Below, in pieces: positions 1 through 8,183 of a stretch of 64,000 nucleotides of DNA. The position numbers and the translations under genes are program-made. Under the pieces are notes generated by a model. It searched no databases. It saw only the letters and a program-made list of their open reading frames with translations, and had not been told where the DNA came from. Source of the stretch: Sphingobacterium sp. HMA12 (GTDB lineage: Bacteria; Bacteroidota; Bacteroidia; Sphingobacteriales; Sphingobacteriaceae); NCBI RefSeq assembly GCF_002933815.1, contig NZ_BEYR01000006.1:1-64000 (forward strand), in the 5' to 3' direction. The number at the start of each line of letters is the position of its first letter. Position 1 is the first letter of the stretch.

Positions 1-20
1 GGATCAAACTCTCCATTGTA
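1..20 (-). rRNA. rrs: 16S rRNA gene, 5' end only (partial)
   Basis: The reverse complement of the first 20 bases contains the universal 16S start AGAGTTTGATCC preceded by TACAATGG, as in Bacteroidota 16S genes. The gene runs leftward off the window, so only the first few nucleotides of the mature rRNA are present. The exact mature 5' end is estimated from the usual distance of about eight bases before AGAGTTTG. The leader and two promoters lie to the right (bases 20-482). Confidence 0.9.
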
Positions 21-159
21 AAATGAAGTTTTTGATTCCAACTATTTACATAATCAGAATTCTTTTTTTATATCTCTGATCTTGGATCGAATTGAACCTA
101 TTCTTGAATTTGTTCATGACTTTCGTTTTGTCTACTCGTCACGCTTACATGATTGTGTT

Positions 160-172
160 TTCTTAAAGAACT
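160..172 (-). promoter_or_regulatory. boxA-like antitermination site in rRNA leader
   Basis: On the minus strand the leader reads AGTTCTTTAAGAA, close to the boxA core (TGCTCTTTAACA in E. coli) bound by NusB/S10 during rRNA antitermination. It lies between the proximal promoter and the 16S start, the expected place. Assignment is by resemblance only. Confidence 0.5.
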
Positions 173-265
173 TCTCTCGCTTCAACTTCCGTATCCGCTA
201 TATTCCGATGAGCACCAGGCTCCTCTTTATCTTTTTTGTTTTTCCCTCCCTTTCCGTTGGGACTG

Positions 266-297
266 CAAAGGTAGAAATCTTTTTTGAACTTCCAAAA
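266..297 (-). promoter_or_regulatory. rRNA operon promoter, proximal (P2)
   Basis: Minus strand: a -33 element TTTTGG (292-297), 18 bases, then the -7 element TACCTTTG (266-273), matching the Bacteroidota consensus TTTG/TAnnTTTG. Transcription would start near base 260, giving a leader of about 240 nt before 16S. Confidence 0.75.
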
Positions 298-450
298 AAC
301 TTTTGAAGTTTTTTTTCTTTTTCTTTTTTCCCGATTTCAGCGTTTAAAATAAACTGGGCGGGATTTTAAATCCTGTCGAACTCACTTAAACCCTTCTTTT
401 TTCATCGGCTCCCTCTTTCGAAGTAACCCTGCCTCCCTTGCGGAGTGGTG

Positions 451-482
451 CAAAGATAGGGAGTTTTTATAATCACTTCCAA
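451..482 (-). promoter_or_regulatory. rRNA operon promoter, distal (P1)
   Basis: Minus strand: TTGG (479-482), 20 bases, then TATCTTTG (451-458). It shares the string TTGGAAGT with the proximal promoter, supporting a tandem pair. Start would be near base 445. Confidence 0.65.
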
Positions 483-900
483 GCCTTTTGTTTTATTTTC
501 TTTCAATATGTCTGTAACTCGCTGTGAACTTGGCGGATTGTTTTTCCTGACAACTGGCCGGAGGGCGTAGGAAAGGCTTCCGGGCAGGAAAAGCGGGAAA
601 AAGGCGGCGGACAGCAGGGGAAATGGATCGCGAGGCAGCCCATCGCATAGGCGCGGCCGAAGAATGGCAGTCAGGCCCCCTGGGATACACCCGGAATCTG
701 GAAAGGGCGGATGTGAACACTTAGCGGGGATACGCTGATTCGGAGCGAAACGGTGACCGGGAAAGACTGCGCCACGGACAGTGCTGGCGAACAACGGAAA
801 ACAGAGCCCCCACCTTACGGACAGGGCGCTCCGGGGATTCCTGCAGAGAATAACCCGAAGGTTTCCATTCGATAGCCTATGGAGAACATTATTCTTAACT
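483..900. other. GC-rich non-coding island upstream of the rRNA promoters
   Basis: Bases 541-840 are about 61% G+C by hand count, far above the AT-rich flanks. Reading frames here (for example minus 402-794) are rich in Pro, Arg, Phe and Leu and run through the distal rRNA promoter, so they look like chance frames. I could not match it to RNase P RNA, tmRNA, SRP RNA or a group II intron. It could be an unrecognised structured RNA, a decayed foreign segment or an upstream element of the rRNA operon. Confidence 0.55.
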
Positions 901-1312
901 GACGGACAAATTATCCATTTATTTAGGTTTTAGTTAGGGTTTGTTTAGGTTTAGTTTAGGTTTTCATTAGGTAAAAGCTAAACTATACCTAATGGATCGC
1001 TAACTTAAATCTAACTTATTGCTAAATTAAAATCGAACTTGTCCATAATAACGAGTAACAATGGGGCGATCACAGGTAGTATTTGTGATTTTAGGGCTTG
1101 TTTATTTCCTGGGATAAGCAATATAGATACAGTATAATCAGCTGTTGTATCAACAGCATCTAAGAATCAAAAGGAATATAACAGCGGTCAATCCTTGTTA
1201 TCTTTGCCTATATCATTTGGGCATCTGAACAAAGATTCTTTTAAAATAAAAATCTCAACGCCGCGGAGATAAATAGATTCAACCAGAGGAAAACACGAAG
1301 CCTATGGAGAAC
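874..1312. repeat. 14-base direct repeats flanking the inverted-repeat segment
   Basis: The string AGCCTATGGAGAAC occurs at 874-887 and again at 1299-1312, enclosing the AT-rich inverted repeat. Such a pair could be a target duplication or recombination site around an inserted segment, but it could also be unrelated duplication. Confidence 0.4.
903..1042. repeat. AT-rich imperfect inverted repeat with degenerate TTTAGG units
   Basis: The left arm holds five or six loosely repeated units of the form TTTAGGTTT/TTAGGG (about 925-970). The right arm is roughly its complement. The ends pair as GGACAA (903-908) with TTGTCC, and the tip pairs perfectly as CATTAGGTA (965-973) with TACCTAATG (986-994). 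If transcribed it would fold into one long bulged hairpin. No coding frame is visible. Confidence 0.55.
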
Positions 1313-1341
1313 GAATTTGTTAAAAACAGAATAAACGTGCG

Positions 1342-1374
1342 CAGCCATCGTCTTTTTCTCAAAAACGATGGCTG
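1342..1374. other. perfect 10-bp stem-loop
   Basis: CAGCCATCGT (1342-1351) pairs with ACGATGGCTG (1365-1374) around a 13-base loop. There is no T-run on either side, so it is not a standard intrinsic terminator. It sits 117 bases beyond the 3' end of the acyl-CoA dehydrogenase gene. Apart from this the stretch 1043-1490 shows nothing I can name. Confidence 0.5.
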
Positions 1375-1490
1375 TCACGTGAATTAAATAATATATCAGA
1401 AGCAACACTACGAAATTATAAACAAAACATCTTCCCGTTATCATCAATTTTGATTAACATGATGTTCTCCTATTTGATTTGCATCCTAAT

Positions 1491-2660
1491 TTAAGAAAAC
1501 GCATTAAGCCCTGTGATATCCTGGCCAGTAATCAATAAATGAATATCGTGAGTTCCTTCATATGTAATAACCGACTCAAGATTCATCATATGTCGCATAA
1601 TTGGAAAATCTCCTACAATGCCCATTCCTCCCAAAATCTGTCGGGATTCACGCGCAATCTGTAAAGCCATATGCACATTATTCCTTTTGGCCATCGAAAT
1701 CTGTTGCGGAGTTGCCTTACCTTCGTTTTTCAAGACACCCAAGCGCCACGACAATAACTGCGCTTTTGTAATTTCTGTCAGAAATTCGGCTAATTTCTTC
1801 TGTTGCAATTGGAATCCACCAATTGGTCGGTCAAATTGCTCCCGTTCTAAGGCATATTGAACAGCAGTCTCATAACAGTCAATCGCTGCGCCTATGACGC
1901 CCCAAGATATTCCATACCGTGCAGAATTCAAACAAGATAGCGGTCCACGCATCGAGCTTACCTCAGGCAATACATTTTCCGCGGGAATAAAAACATCATG
2001 AAAAACCAGCTCGCCAGTTTTAGAGGCTCTTAAAGACCACTTATGTAATGTTTCCGGTGTTTCGAAACCATCCATTCCGCGCTCAACAATTACTCCCCGT
2101 ACTTTTCCAGCCTCATCGCGTGCCCAAACCACAGCCAGATCGCATATCGGCGAATTTGTGATCCACATCTTTGCTCCATTTAATAGAAAACCACCGTTCT
2201 TGGCAGTCAGCCGTGTTTCCATACCTCCCGGATCAGAACCGTGATTCGGTTCGGTCAAACCAAATGACCCTATAAGCTCACCCGAAGCAAGTCGCGGCAG
2301 ATACTTACGTCGTTGCTCCTCACTACCATAAGTGTATATTGGATACATCACCAAAGAAGATTGCACCGAAGCAGCCGAACGGACAGCGGAATCACCGGCC
2401 TCCAATTCTTGCATGATCAAACCATAGGAAATCTGATCCAATCCGGCACCACCATATTCTACGGGGATATAGGGTCCTAAAGCCCCTATTGCACCAAGCT
2501 TAGGCATCAACCCCGCTATCGCCTGATGTGCCTGTGCCGCATCTTCTATGACAGGTTTTATTTCTGTCCGGACAAAATCACGAACAGCACGACGAACAAG
2601 CTTGTTCTCCTCAGATAAAAGGTCATCTACTTGAAAATAATCAACATTTATTTGTTTCAT
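1491..2660 (-). CDS. gcdH: glutaryl-CoA dehydrogenase
   Basis: FAD-dependent acyl-CoA dehydrogenase of 389 residues that oxidises and decarboxylates glutaryl-CoA to crotonyl-CoA in lysine and tryptophan breakdown. The sequence follows GCDH rather than other acyl-CoA dehydrogenases: RSAASVQSSLVMYPIY (Arg94 in the substrate pocket), FGLTEPNHGSDP, WITNSP, and TYEGTHDIH with the catalytic base Glu368. The C-terminus GQDITGLNAF also matches GCDH. It is transcribed away from the aminoadipate-semialdehyde dehydrogenase and lysine transaminase genes, which supply the upper part of the same pathway. The assignment to glutaryl-CoA is by remembered family resemblance and context. Confidence 0.92.
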   Translation of the reverse strand: MKQINVDYFQVDDLLSEENKLVRRAVRDFVRTEIKPVIEDAAQAHQAIAGLMPKLGAIGALGPYIPVEYGGAGLDQISYGLIMQELEAGDSAVRSAASVQSSLVMYPIYTYGSEEQRRKYLPRLASGELIGSFGLTEPNHGSDPGGMETRLTAKNGGFLLNGAKMWITNSPICDLAVVWARDEAGKVRGVIVERGMDGFETPETLHKWSLRASKTGELVFHDVFIPAENVLPEVSSMRGPLSCLNSARYGISWGVIGAAIDCYETAVQYALEREQFDRPIGGFQLQQKKLAEFLTEITKAQLLSWRLGVLKNEGKATPQQISMAKRNNVHMALQIARESRQILGGMGIVGDFPIMRHMMNLESVITYEGTHDIHLLITGQDITGLNAFS

Positions 2661-2790
2661 GATCGTATAGTCTACATTAGCTTACCTAAGATAGCAAAAT
2701 ATTTTCAAACTGAACAATATTCATTCACAACTTGTTTAACAGAATTTTATTCCTTATATTTAACATAATCCACGAATAAAATAAACCATT

Positions 2791-4320
2791 ATGATAAAAA
2801 AGGAACTTAAAATACTCGGCATAGCTACCCAGAATTCAGGCTCATCAACAGGCCAGAACTGGTTTTCTGGTGGTGAAGCATTCGAGTCCCTATCTCCAGT
2901 CGACGGAAAACTCATTGCAAAAATATCAGGGAGCAGCCAAAAAGACTATGAAACGATTATCCTTACAGCAGAAAATACATTCAAAGAATGGCGGCTCATT
3001 CCCGCACCAAAAAGAGGTGATATTATTCGCCAATTAGGAGACAAGTTACGTGAACTCAAGCCGACTCTGGGAAAGTTAGTCTCCTATGAAATGGGTAAAT
3101 CTTACCAGGAAGGAATGGGGGAAGTGCAAGAAATGATAGACATTTGTGATTTTGCCCTTGGTTTATCCAGACAGCTTTACGGAAATACGATCCATTCCGA
3201 ACGTCCAGGCCACCGCATGTATGACCAATATCATCCGCTGGGCGTCGTCGGGATTATTACAGCATTTAATTTTCCCGTTGCCGTATGGGCATGGAATACG
3301 GCCATCGCTTTGGTTTGCGGAAACACAGTCGTATGGAAACCAAGTGAGAAAACACCATTATGTGCGATCGCCTGTCAGAAAATATTAGCTGATATCCTCC
3401 ACAATAACGGATTACCAGAAGGTATCTCCAATCTAGTCATGGGTGGCAAAGAAGTCGGTGAATGGCTTGCTGCTGATAACCGAATCGCTTTAATTTCAGC
3501 AACAGGATCGACACGAATGGGAAAAGAGGTCGCTGTTACTGTTGCGCACCGTTTAGGCAAAACGCTACTGGAACTCGGCGGTAACAACGCAATTATTGTT
3601 ACTCCCGATGCCGATCTCAAGATGACAATTATCGGTGCCGTATTTGGTGCCGTAGGTACCGCGGGACAACGCTGCACCAGCACGCGACGCCTTATTATCC
3701 ACGAAAGTATATACGACAAAGTAAAGAAACAACTGACGAAAGCTTATGGACAATTAAAAATTGGGGACCCTTTGGATACGAAAAATCATGTAGGACCATT
3801 GATCGACAAAGCCGCCGTAAAATCATACTTAAACGCACTGGACAAAATTAAAACACAAGGGGGAAAACTTCTTATCAAAGGAAAAGTACTGGAAGGTAAA
3901 GGTTATGAAAGCGGCTGCTATGTACAGCCCGTTATTGCGGAAGTTGAAAATCACTATGAGATCGTACAGCATGAAACCTTCGCTCCTATTTTATACTTAA
4001 TAAAATATCAGGGTAACATAAGCGATGCGATTGCCCTCCAAAATGGCGTTACCCAAGGACTATCTTCGGCCGTCATGACAACCAATCTGAGAGAAGCCGA
4101 ACTATTTCTGAGTGCTGCCGGATCGGATTGTGGCATAGCAAACGTCAATATCGGTACCTCAGGTGCAGAAATCGGTGGGGCATTTGGCGGAGAAAAAGAT
4201 ACCGGAGGTGGTAGAGAATCTGGTTCAGATGCGTGGAAAGCATATATGCGTCGCCAGACGAATACCATTAATTATACAACAGACTTACCATTAGCACAGG
4301 GTATAAAATTCGATTTATAA
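2791..4320 (+). CDS. alpha-aminoadipic semialdehyde dehydrogenase (ALDH7 family)
   Basis: NAD-dependent aldehyde dehydrogenase of 509 residues. It closely follows human ALDH7A1 (antiquitin): SYEMGKSYQEG, VGIITAFNFPVAVWAWN, ELGGNN with the general base Glu261, GTAGQRC with the nucleophile Cys295, and the end GGGRESGSDAWKAYMRR...TTDLPLAQGIKF. The expected reaction is 2-aminoadipate semialdehyde (or piperideine-6-carboxylate) to 2-aminoadipate. The lysine 6-transaminase that makes this semialdehyde starts 20 bases downstream, so the two are probably one operon. The first 25 residues are less conserved and the start is the first ATG of the frame. Confidence 0.93.
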   Translation: MIKKELKILGIATQNSGSSTGQNWFSGGEAFESLSPVDGKLIAKISGSSQKDYETIILTAENTFKEWRLIPAPKRGDIIRQLGDKLRELKPTLGKLVSYEMGKSYQEGMGEVQEMIDICDFALGLSRQLYGNTIHSERPGHRMYDQYHPLGVVGIITAFNFPVAVWAWNTAIALVCGNTVVWKPSEKTPLCAIACQKILADILHNNGLPEGISNLVMGGKEVGEWLAADNRIALISATGSTRMGKEVAVTVAHRLGKTLLELGGNNAIIVTPDADLKMTIIGAVFGAVGTAGQRCTSTRRLIIHESIYDKVKKQLTKAYGQLKIGDPLDTKNHVGPLIDKAAVKSYLNALDKIKTQGGKLLIKGKVLEGKGYESGCYVQPVIAEVENHYEIVQHETFAPILYLIKYQGNISDAIALQNGVTQGLSSAVMTTNLREAELFLSAAGSDCGIANVNIGTSGAEIGGAFGGEKDTGGGRESGSDAWKAYMRRQTNTINYTTDLPLAQGIKFDL

Positions 4321-4339
4321 ACCATTCAGATTCGAAATT

Positions 4340-5626
4340 ATGAGCAACGTACATGAAAGACTAAGTAAACATATATTGGCAGACGGATTTCCACTGGTCA
4401 TGGATATGGAAAAATCACACGGCTCTTATGTTGTCGATGAAAATGGGGATGAATATTTGGATATGTTTAGCATGTTTGCCTCTATGGCTGTTGGCTACAA
4501 CCATCCTCATTTAATCAAACATAGCAATTTTCTCGGTAAAATGGCAGTCAACAAACCTGCGATATCAGATATATACCCAAAAGAATTCGCAGATTTTGTG
4601 GATACCTTCGACCGTGTGGCCATACCCAAAGAACTCGCTTACACATTCTTCATCTCGGGTGGAACTTTAGCTGTGGAAAACGCCTTAAAAGCGGCTTTTG
4701 ACTGGAAAACAAGACTTAATTTCGCACAAGGAATACAAAAAGAAGCCAGCCAGGTCATCCATTTCAAACAGGCCTTTCATGGTCGATCAGGCTATACGCT
4801 TTCCCTAACAAACACACAGGATCCCAGAAAGTACATGTATTTTCCAAAGTTTAACTGGCCGCGGATAATTAACCCTAAGCTTACCTACCCTTTAACTCCG
4901 GAGCGTATAAGCCAAACAGTAAACCTGGAAGAAAAAGCAATCGCGGAGATCAATCAGGCTATTCAAAACAATCCCAATGATATTGCATGCATTATTATTG
5001 AACCCATACAGGGTGAGGGCGGCGACAATCACTTCCGGAAAGAATTCTTTCAACAACTGCGTCAGATCTGTGATGATAATGAAGTGCTGCTCGTCTTTGA
5101 CGAAGTGCAGACAGGCCTGGGTATTACCGGAAAAATGTGGGCTTATCAACATTACGGCGTTATACCTGATGTCCTGGCTTTTGGCAAAAAGGCCCAAGTC
5201 TGTGGGATATTGGCGAATAAGGAAAAATTTGATCAGGTCGAGCATCATGTATTCAAAGAATCCAGCCGAATCAACTCAACCTTCGGCGGAGATTTTATTG
5301 ACATGTTGCGTTTCAAATTAATTTTGGAAGTCATCGAGCAGGAAAATCTATTAGCGAATGCCGCTGAAAAAGGAACTTATCTAAAGAGCAAACTACAGGA
5401 AGTTATGAAAGACAAACCGCAGCTCAGTAACTTAAGAGGAGAAGGCTTATTTGTTGCCCTGGATTTTGATACCGCAGATTCCCGTAACGAATTTATCAAA
5501 CGGGCTTATGCCAATAAATTAATTATGTTAGGCTGCGGCGAAAAAAGCATCCGCTTCAGACCACATCTGAATGTCAGTACGGAAGATATCGACAAAACGA
5601 TAGTGATCATTAACAAAAGTCTTTAA
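4340..5626 (+). CDS. lat: L-lysine 6-transaminase
   Basis: Class III PLP aminotransferase of 428 residues that moves the epsilon-amino group of lysine to 2-oxoglutarate, giving 2-aminoadipate semialdehyde and glutamate. Lysine-transaminase signatures are LADGFPLVMDMEKSHGS, DMFSMFASMAVGYNHP, the cofactor Asp in LVFDEVQTGLG (about 254) and the PLP lysine in AFGKKAQVCGI (Lys283 or Lys284). It follows the semialdehyde dehydrogenase by 20 bases and ends at a strong terminator. With gcdH opposite, the group outlines lysine to aminoadipate and glutaryl-CoA to crotonyl-CoA; the middle steps are not in this window. Confidence 0.92.
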   Translation: MSNVHERLSKHILADGFPLVMDMEKSHGSYVVDENGDEYLDMFSMFASMAVGYNHPHLIKHSNFLGKMAVNKPAISDIYPKEFADFVDTFDRVAIPKELAYTFFISGGTLAVENALKAAFDWKTRLNFAQGIQKEASQVIHFKQAFHGRSGYTLSLTNTQDPRKYMYFPKFNWPRIINPKLTYPLTPERISQTVNLEEKAIAEINQAIQNNPNDIACIIIEPIQGEGGDNHFRKEFFQQLRQICDDNEVLLVFDEVQTGLGITGKMWAYQHYGVIPDVLAFGKKAQVCGILANKEKFDQVEHHVFKESSRINSTFGGDFIDMLRFKLILEVIEQENLLANAAEKGTYLKSKLQEVMKDKPQLSNLRGEGLFVALDFDTADSRNEFIKRAYANKLIMLGCGEKSIRFRPHLNVSTEDIDKTIVIINKSL

Positions 5627-5629
5627 TAC

Positions 5630-5678
5630 AAAAATGCAGTATTGGCAGAGGATTATCTCCTAACAATACTGCATTTTT
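5630..5678. terminator. bidirectional intrinsic terminator
   Basis: A 15-bp perfect stem, AAAAATGCAGTATTG against CAATACTGCATTTTT, with A- and T-runs at its outer ends. It lies between the convergent lysine transaminase and SUFU-domain genes and can serve both. Confidence 0.85.
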
Positions 5679-5698
5679 GAACGGAATACCCTAGATTA

Positions 5699-6493
5699 CT
5701 AGTTCCTACAAACATTTGGGCGATCTATGTCGACCAGTTCTGAGATCCCATATTCGTCAAAACGATCCAATAAAGCATCCGTTCCTTCTTCCAGTTTGAA
5801 ATCCATCTCTTCCTTGTAGACTGGAATCATCGCATAGAAATTGATGATATTACCATCCTTCGTTTGAAGTTCCAAAAATTCCTCATCAAAACTCAACATG
5901 GGAGGCAATAAAAGCATACAGCCAAAACCGGTATTCGCTATTTCCTCAGCTTCCATCCCATTAGGGATCGTGTGTCCGTAACCTAACCAAGTTTTATACT
6001 CATGCGGAAAACGTGCCAGTCTTTTCAAAAAATAGACCGGCCAATAATTGTTATCATCCTGAAACTCCGCTTCGCCTATCTTCCAGTCCGCAGGAAGTAC
6101 AACCATCAATTCAGCCCGTTCATAAGCTTGCTTATCATCTATTTCCTCCGGAACGTTCATCGGCAGATCACTCATACCCGATGTTACCAAGATATTGTAT
6201 GGATAGTTCGCGCTAGGTTTGATCCAATGCACATCAATGTGTACCAACTCAGATATGATTTCGTGAAAAACCAAATCTGGTTCAGCGATATATTTTGCCA
6301 AATGCTCCTCAATCTCTTCCAGATAAACACATTGTACCTCCGGGAATAGATCTTTTGGATCCTTTTCCTCAGGTTGACTTTCATAACGATACACAGTCGA
6401 ACCTCCAGCGGTAATTTCGGTCTCTTTCTTTTCAGTGGAAGATTCATCCTCTTCCCCACTCATGATTTTTTTGACTTTATCCCAAAATGACAT
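5699..6493 (-). CDS. suppressor-of-fused (SUFU) domain protein
   Basis: A soluble protein of 264 residues (from the ATG at 6493; a start three codons earlier is possible). Residues ~1-50 are charged and low in complexity. Residues ~60-255 resemble the bacterial SUFU domain: VFHEIISELVHIDVHWIKPS, YNILVTSGMSDLPMNVP, ELMVVLPADWK, WPVYFLKRLARFPHEYKTWLGYGHTIP and CMLLLPPMLSF. Such proteins are often toxin-immunity proteins or stand-alone proteins of unknown role. No toxin gene is next to it, so no immunity role can be claimed. It is convergent with the lysine operon. Confidence 0.8.
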   Translation of the reverse strand: MSFWDKVKKIMSGEEDESSTEKKETEITAGGSTVYRYESQPEEKDPKDLFPEVQCVYLEEIEEHLAKYIAEPDLVFHEIISELVHIDVHWIKPSANYPYNILVTSGMSDLPMNVPEEIDDKQAYERAELMVVLPADWKIGEAEFQDDNNYWPVYFLKRLARFPHEYKTWLGYGHTIPNGMEAEEIANTGFGCMLLLPPMLSFDEEFLELQTKDGNIINFYAMIPVYKEEMDFKLEEGTDALLDRFDEYGISELVDIDRPNVCRN

Positions 6494-6541
6494 ACTATGC
6501 AAATAAATGGTTAAATTTTCAGTTTACAGTTTGTATTTTAT

Positions 6542-6991
6542 CTATTCAATAACAGCAACTACGGGTTGCCTAAATTTTGTTTTGACCGGCTTTCCTTTGA
6601 CTAAGGCTGGCATCCATTGCGGCGATTTCCGCATTGCTGTCAGTACAGCTTTAGCAAATTCAGGACTTATCTTTTCTGGATTCTCAATTTCGATATTACA
6701 AACTGCTCCATCATCACAAACAATAAAATTAAGAATTGCGGTTTGTTTGGAGCCATATTTTACGTAAGCAATACTATCCATAGCCTCCACAGTACGCCTC
6801 AGATCAAGATTATTTTGCAAGAATCTTGACCATGCCGTTATCCCACCCTTAAAATAAGGGAAATCATCCACATTTTGAACTAGACTATCTGTAGGAATGT
6901 TTCGAACAGCACCAGTCTGCGCCTTTGAAGTCAAACAAACGGTAAAAAATAGGACCGTTAAAACAGTTATTTTAAAATTTGGTGAATACAT
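6542..6991 (-). CDS. exported TonB C-terminal-like domain protein
   Basis: A 149-residue protein with a signal peptide (hydrophobic ~8-22, cleavage likely after SKAQ). The rest resembles the TonB C-terminal (energy-transducer) fold seen as a free periplasmic module in Bacteroidota: FPYFKGGITAWSRFLQNNL, AILNFIVCDDGAVCNIEIENP, and SPQWMPALVKGKPVKTKFRQPV at the end. There is no membrane anchor or proline-rich spacer, so it is not a complete TonB. It lies just upstream of, and in line with, the SUFU gene. Confidence 0.7.
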   Translation of the reverse strand: MYSPNFKITVLTVLFFTVCLTSKAQTGAVRNIPTDSLVQNVDDFPYFKGGITAWSRFLQNNLDLRRTVEAMDSIAYVKYGSKQTAILNFIVCDDGAVCNIEIENPEKISPEFAKAVLTAMRKSPQWMPALVKGKPVKTKFRQPVVAVIE

Positions 6992-7058
6992 ACCTGATTC
7001 TATCCATAATCATACCATTTTAACGCGTACCTAGAACAACTTATTACTTTCTTCAGAT

Positions 7059-8042
7059 TTAATTTAGGGGCATATCAACATCCGTAATAAAAGCACCTTG
7101 CTCGTCCAATAAAAAGCTAATTGGTTGTTCTGGATTTTTAATAATTTCGAACAAGGTTAACCCCCAAGGTTTCCAGAAATTTTCCAGTACCTGACCGTAG
7201 GTCTTATTCTGCCAATGATCAAATATAGGTTTCATAGACATATCCGCTAAGGGCATGGGTTCAACATAGACTTTTTGAGGTGTATTTAAATAGGTGTAAT
7301 CCGGTAGACGGTTAAAAAGGTAAGCAGAGTAGAAATAGCGCGCACATAACTCTTCAAACTGTATGGGGTGAAGCTTTTTACCAGCAACCACTTTCAATAT
7401 ATCTTCATGATAGATATTGTTTGTTGCATTATCCTGAAGGCAAGCAATGACCGCAAAGTCTTTCATCCGAATCGAAAAAATTAGGGTATTGATTTCATCA
7501 CGATACATGAACGTATCCGGTGCATTTTCTACAGGTACTACAACAAGGGAAAATGGGAGTGTATTTTCAAATTCCATTGGGACAACAAGCGACTGTAACA
7601 TGGCATGCAAGTTGGTAAAACGTTGCGCTAAAGCCTGGGAAAAGTTCATATCCTCCCCCGCAGCTTTCTGTTGACGGATTCCCGCAAGAATTTCGTTATA
7701 GACAACCCCATAAATGATTTTTGTCATCCATTGAAAAAGTAGCAATGGATCTAATTGACTGACCGCTTCATAGCCCTGCTCAAATGACTGTTCCACGGCG
7801 CGCTCCATCTGCTCTATTGCTTCAGCTGCATCAATCGAACATGGAAGCTTGAGTGACTTATAAGTCACTAGATTCTCATCCAACATTTTGAAAGGCTTAT
7901 CTTCTAATTGAAAAGATTTCATCATCCAGACAGGAAAGACATGAATACGCTCTTCCTCAGACTGAAGCTGATTACCCGTTAAAAAACAAATAGCTGGATC
8001 AAACTGAAATTGTTTGAATGGATTATACAAAGTTGTTGCCAT
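7059..8042 (-). CDS. conserved hypothetical protein
   Basis: I do not recognise this 327-residue protein. The frame opens at a GTG (8078), but the ATG at 8042 is preferred because a good promoter (8051-8085) lies between the two and would place the start of transcription just before it. The N-terminus has FDPAICFLTG followed by HVFPVWMMKSF, loosely like the Cys-x2-Cys / His part of HNH-type proteins, but the second cysteine is absent and I draw no function from it. No signal peptide or membrane segment is seen. Confidence 0.65.
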   Translation of the reverse strand: MATTLYNPFKQFQFDPAICFLTGNQLQSEEERIHVFPVWMMKSFQLEDKPFKMLDENLVTYKSLKLPCSIDAAEAIEQMERAVEQSFEQGYEAVSQLDPLLLFQWMTKIIYGVVYNEILAGIRQQKAAGEDMNFSQALAQRFTNLHAMLQSLVVPMEFENTLPFSLVVVPVENAPDTFMYRDEINTLIFSIRMKDFAVIACLQDNATNNIYHEDILKVVAGKKLHPIQFEELCARYFYSAYLFNRLPDYTYLNTPQKVYVEPMPLADMSMKPIFDHWQNKTYGQVLENFWKPWGLTLFEIIKNPEQPISFLLDEQGAFITDVDMPLN

Positions 8043-8050
8043 AATGCCAG

Positions 8051-8085
8051 CAAAGTTAATACAAATCAAAAAGGACACAAGAAAA
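8051..8085 (-). promoter_or_regulatory. promoter for the hypothetical gene at 7059-8042
   Basis: Minus strand: TTTTCTTG (8078-8085), 19 bases, TAACTTTG (8051-8058). It overlaps the upstream GTG start, which argues for the ATG at 8042 and a very short leader. Confidence 0.55.
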
Positions 8086-8183
8086 GGAAAACCTTATTAC
8101 GATAGGGTGACTTGCAGGTCAAAGACTTTAAATTAATTTATGGAAACCGACAATGAAAAGAATCTTATTATAAACACTAAATT

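Noticed and set aside
402..794. 130-codon reading frame on the minus strand in the GC-rich island
   Set aside because: It runs through the distal rRNA promoter, overlaps another frame on the same strand, and its composition (Pro, Arg, Phe, Leu, Cys) is that of a chance frame in GC-rich DNA.
483..900. RNase P RNA in the GC-rich island
   Set aside because: GTAGGAAAGGCTTCCGGGC recalls the conserved GAGGAAAGTCCGGGC block, but the match is broken and the 3' partner (ACAGAA...GGCTTA) is absent.
1241..1447. 68-codon hydrophobic frame on the minus strand
   Set aside because: It spans the 10-bp stem-loop at 1342-1374, has no start signal, and its sequence has no recognisable domain.
5699..6493. SUFU protein as immunity protein of a toxin system
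   Set aside because: No toxin or secretion gene is next to it; SUFU proteins also occur alone.
8043..8078. GTG start 12 codons upstream of the hypothetical gene at 7059
   Set aside because: A good promoter overlaps this stretch, so the transcript most likely begins after it.
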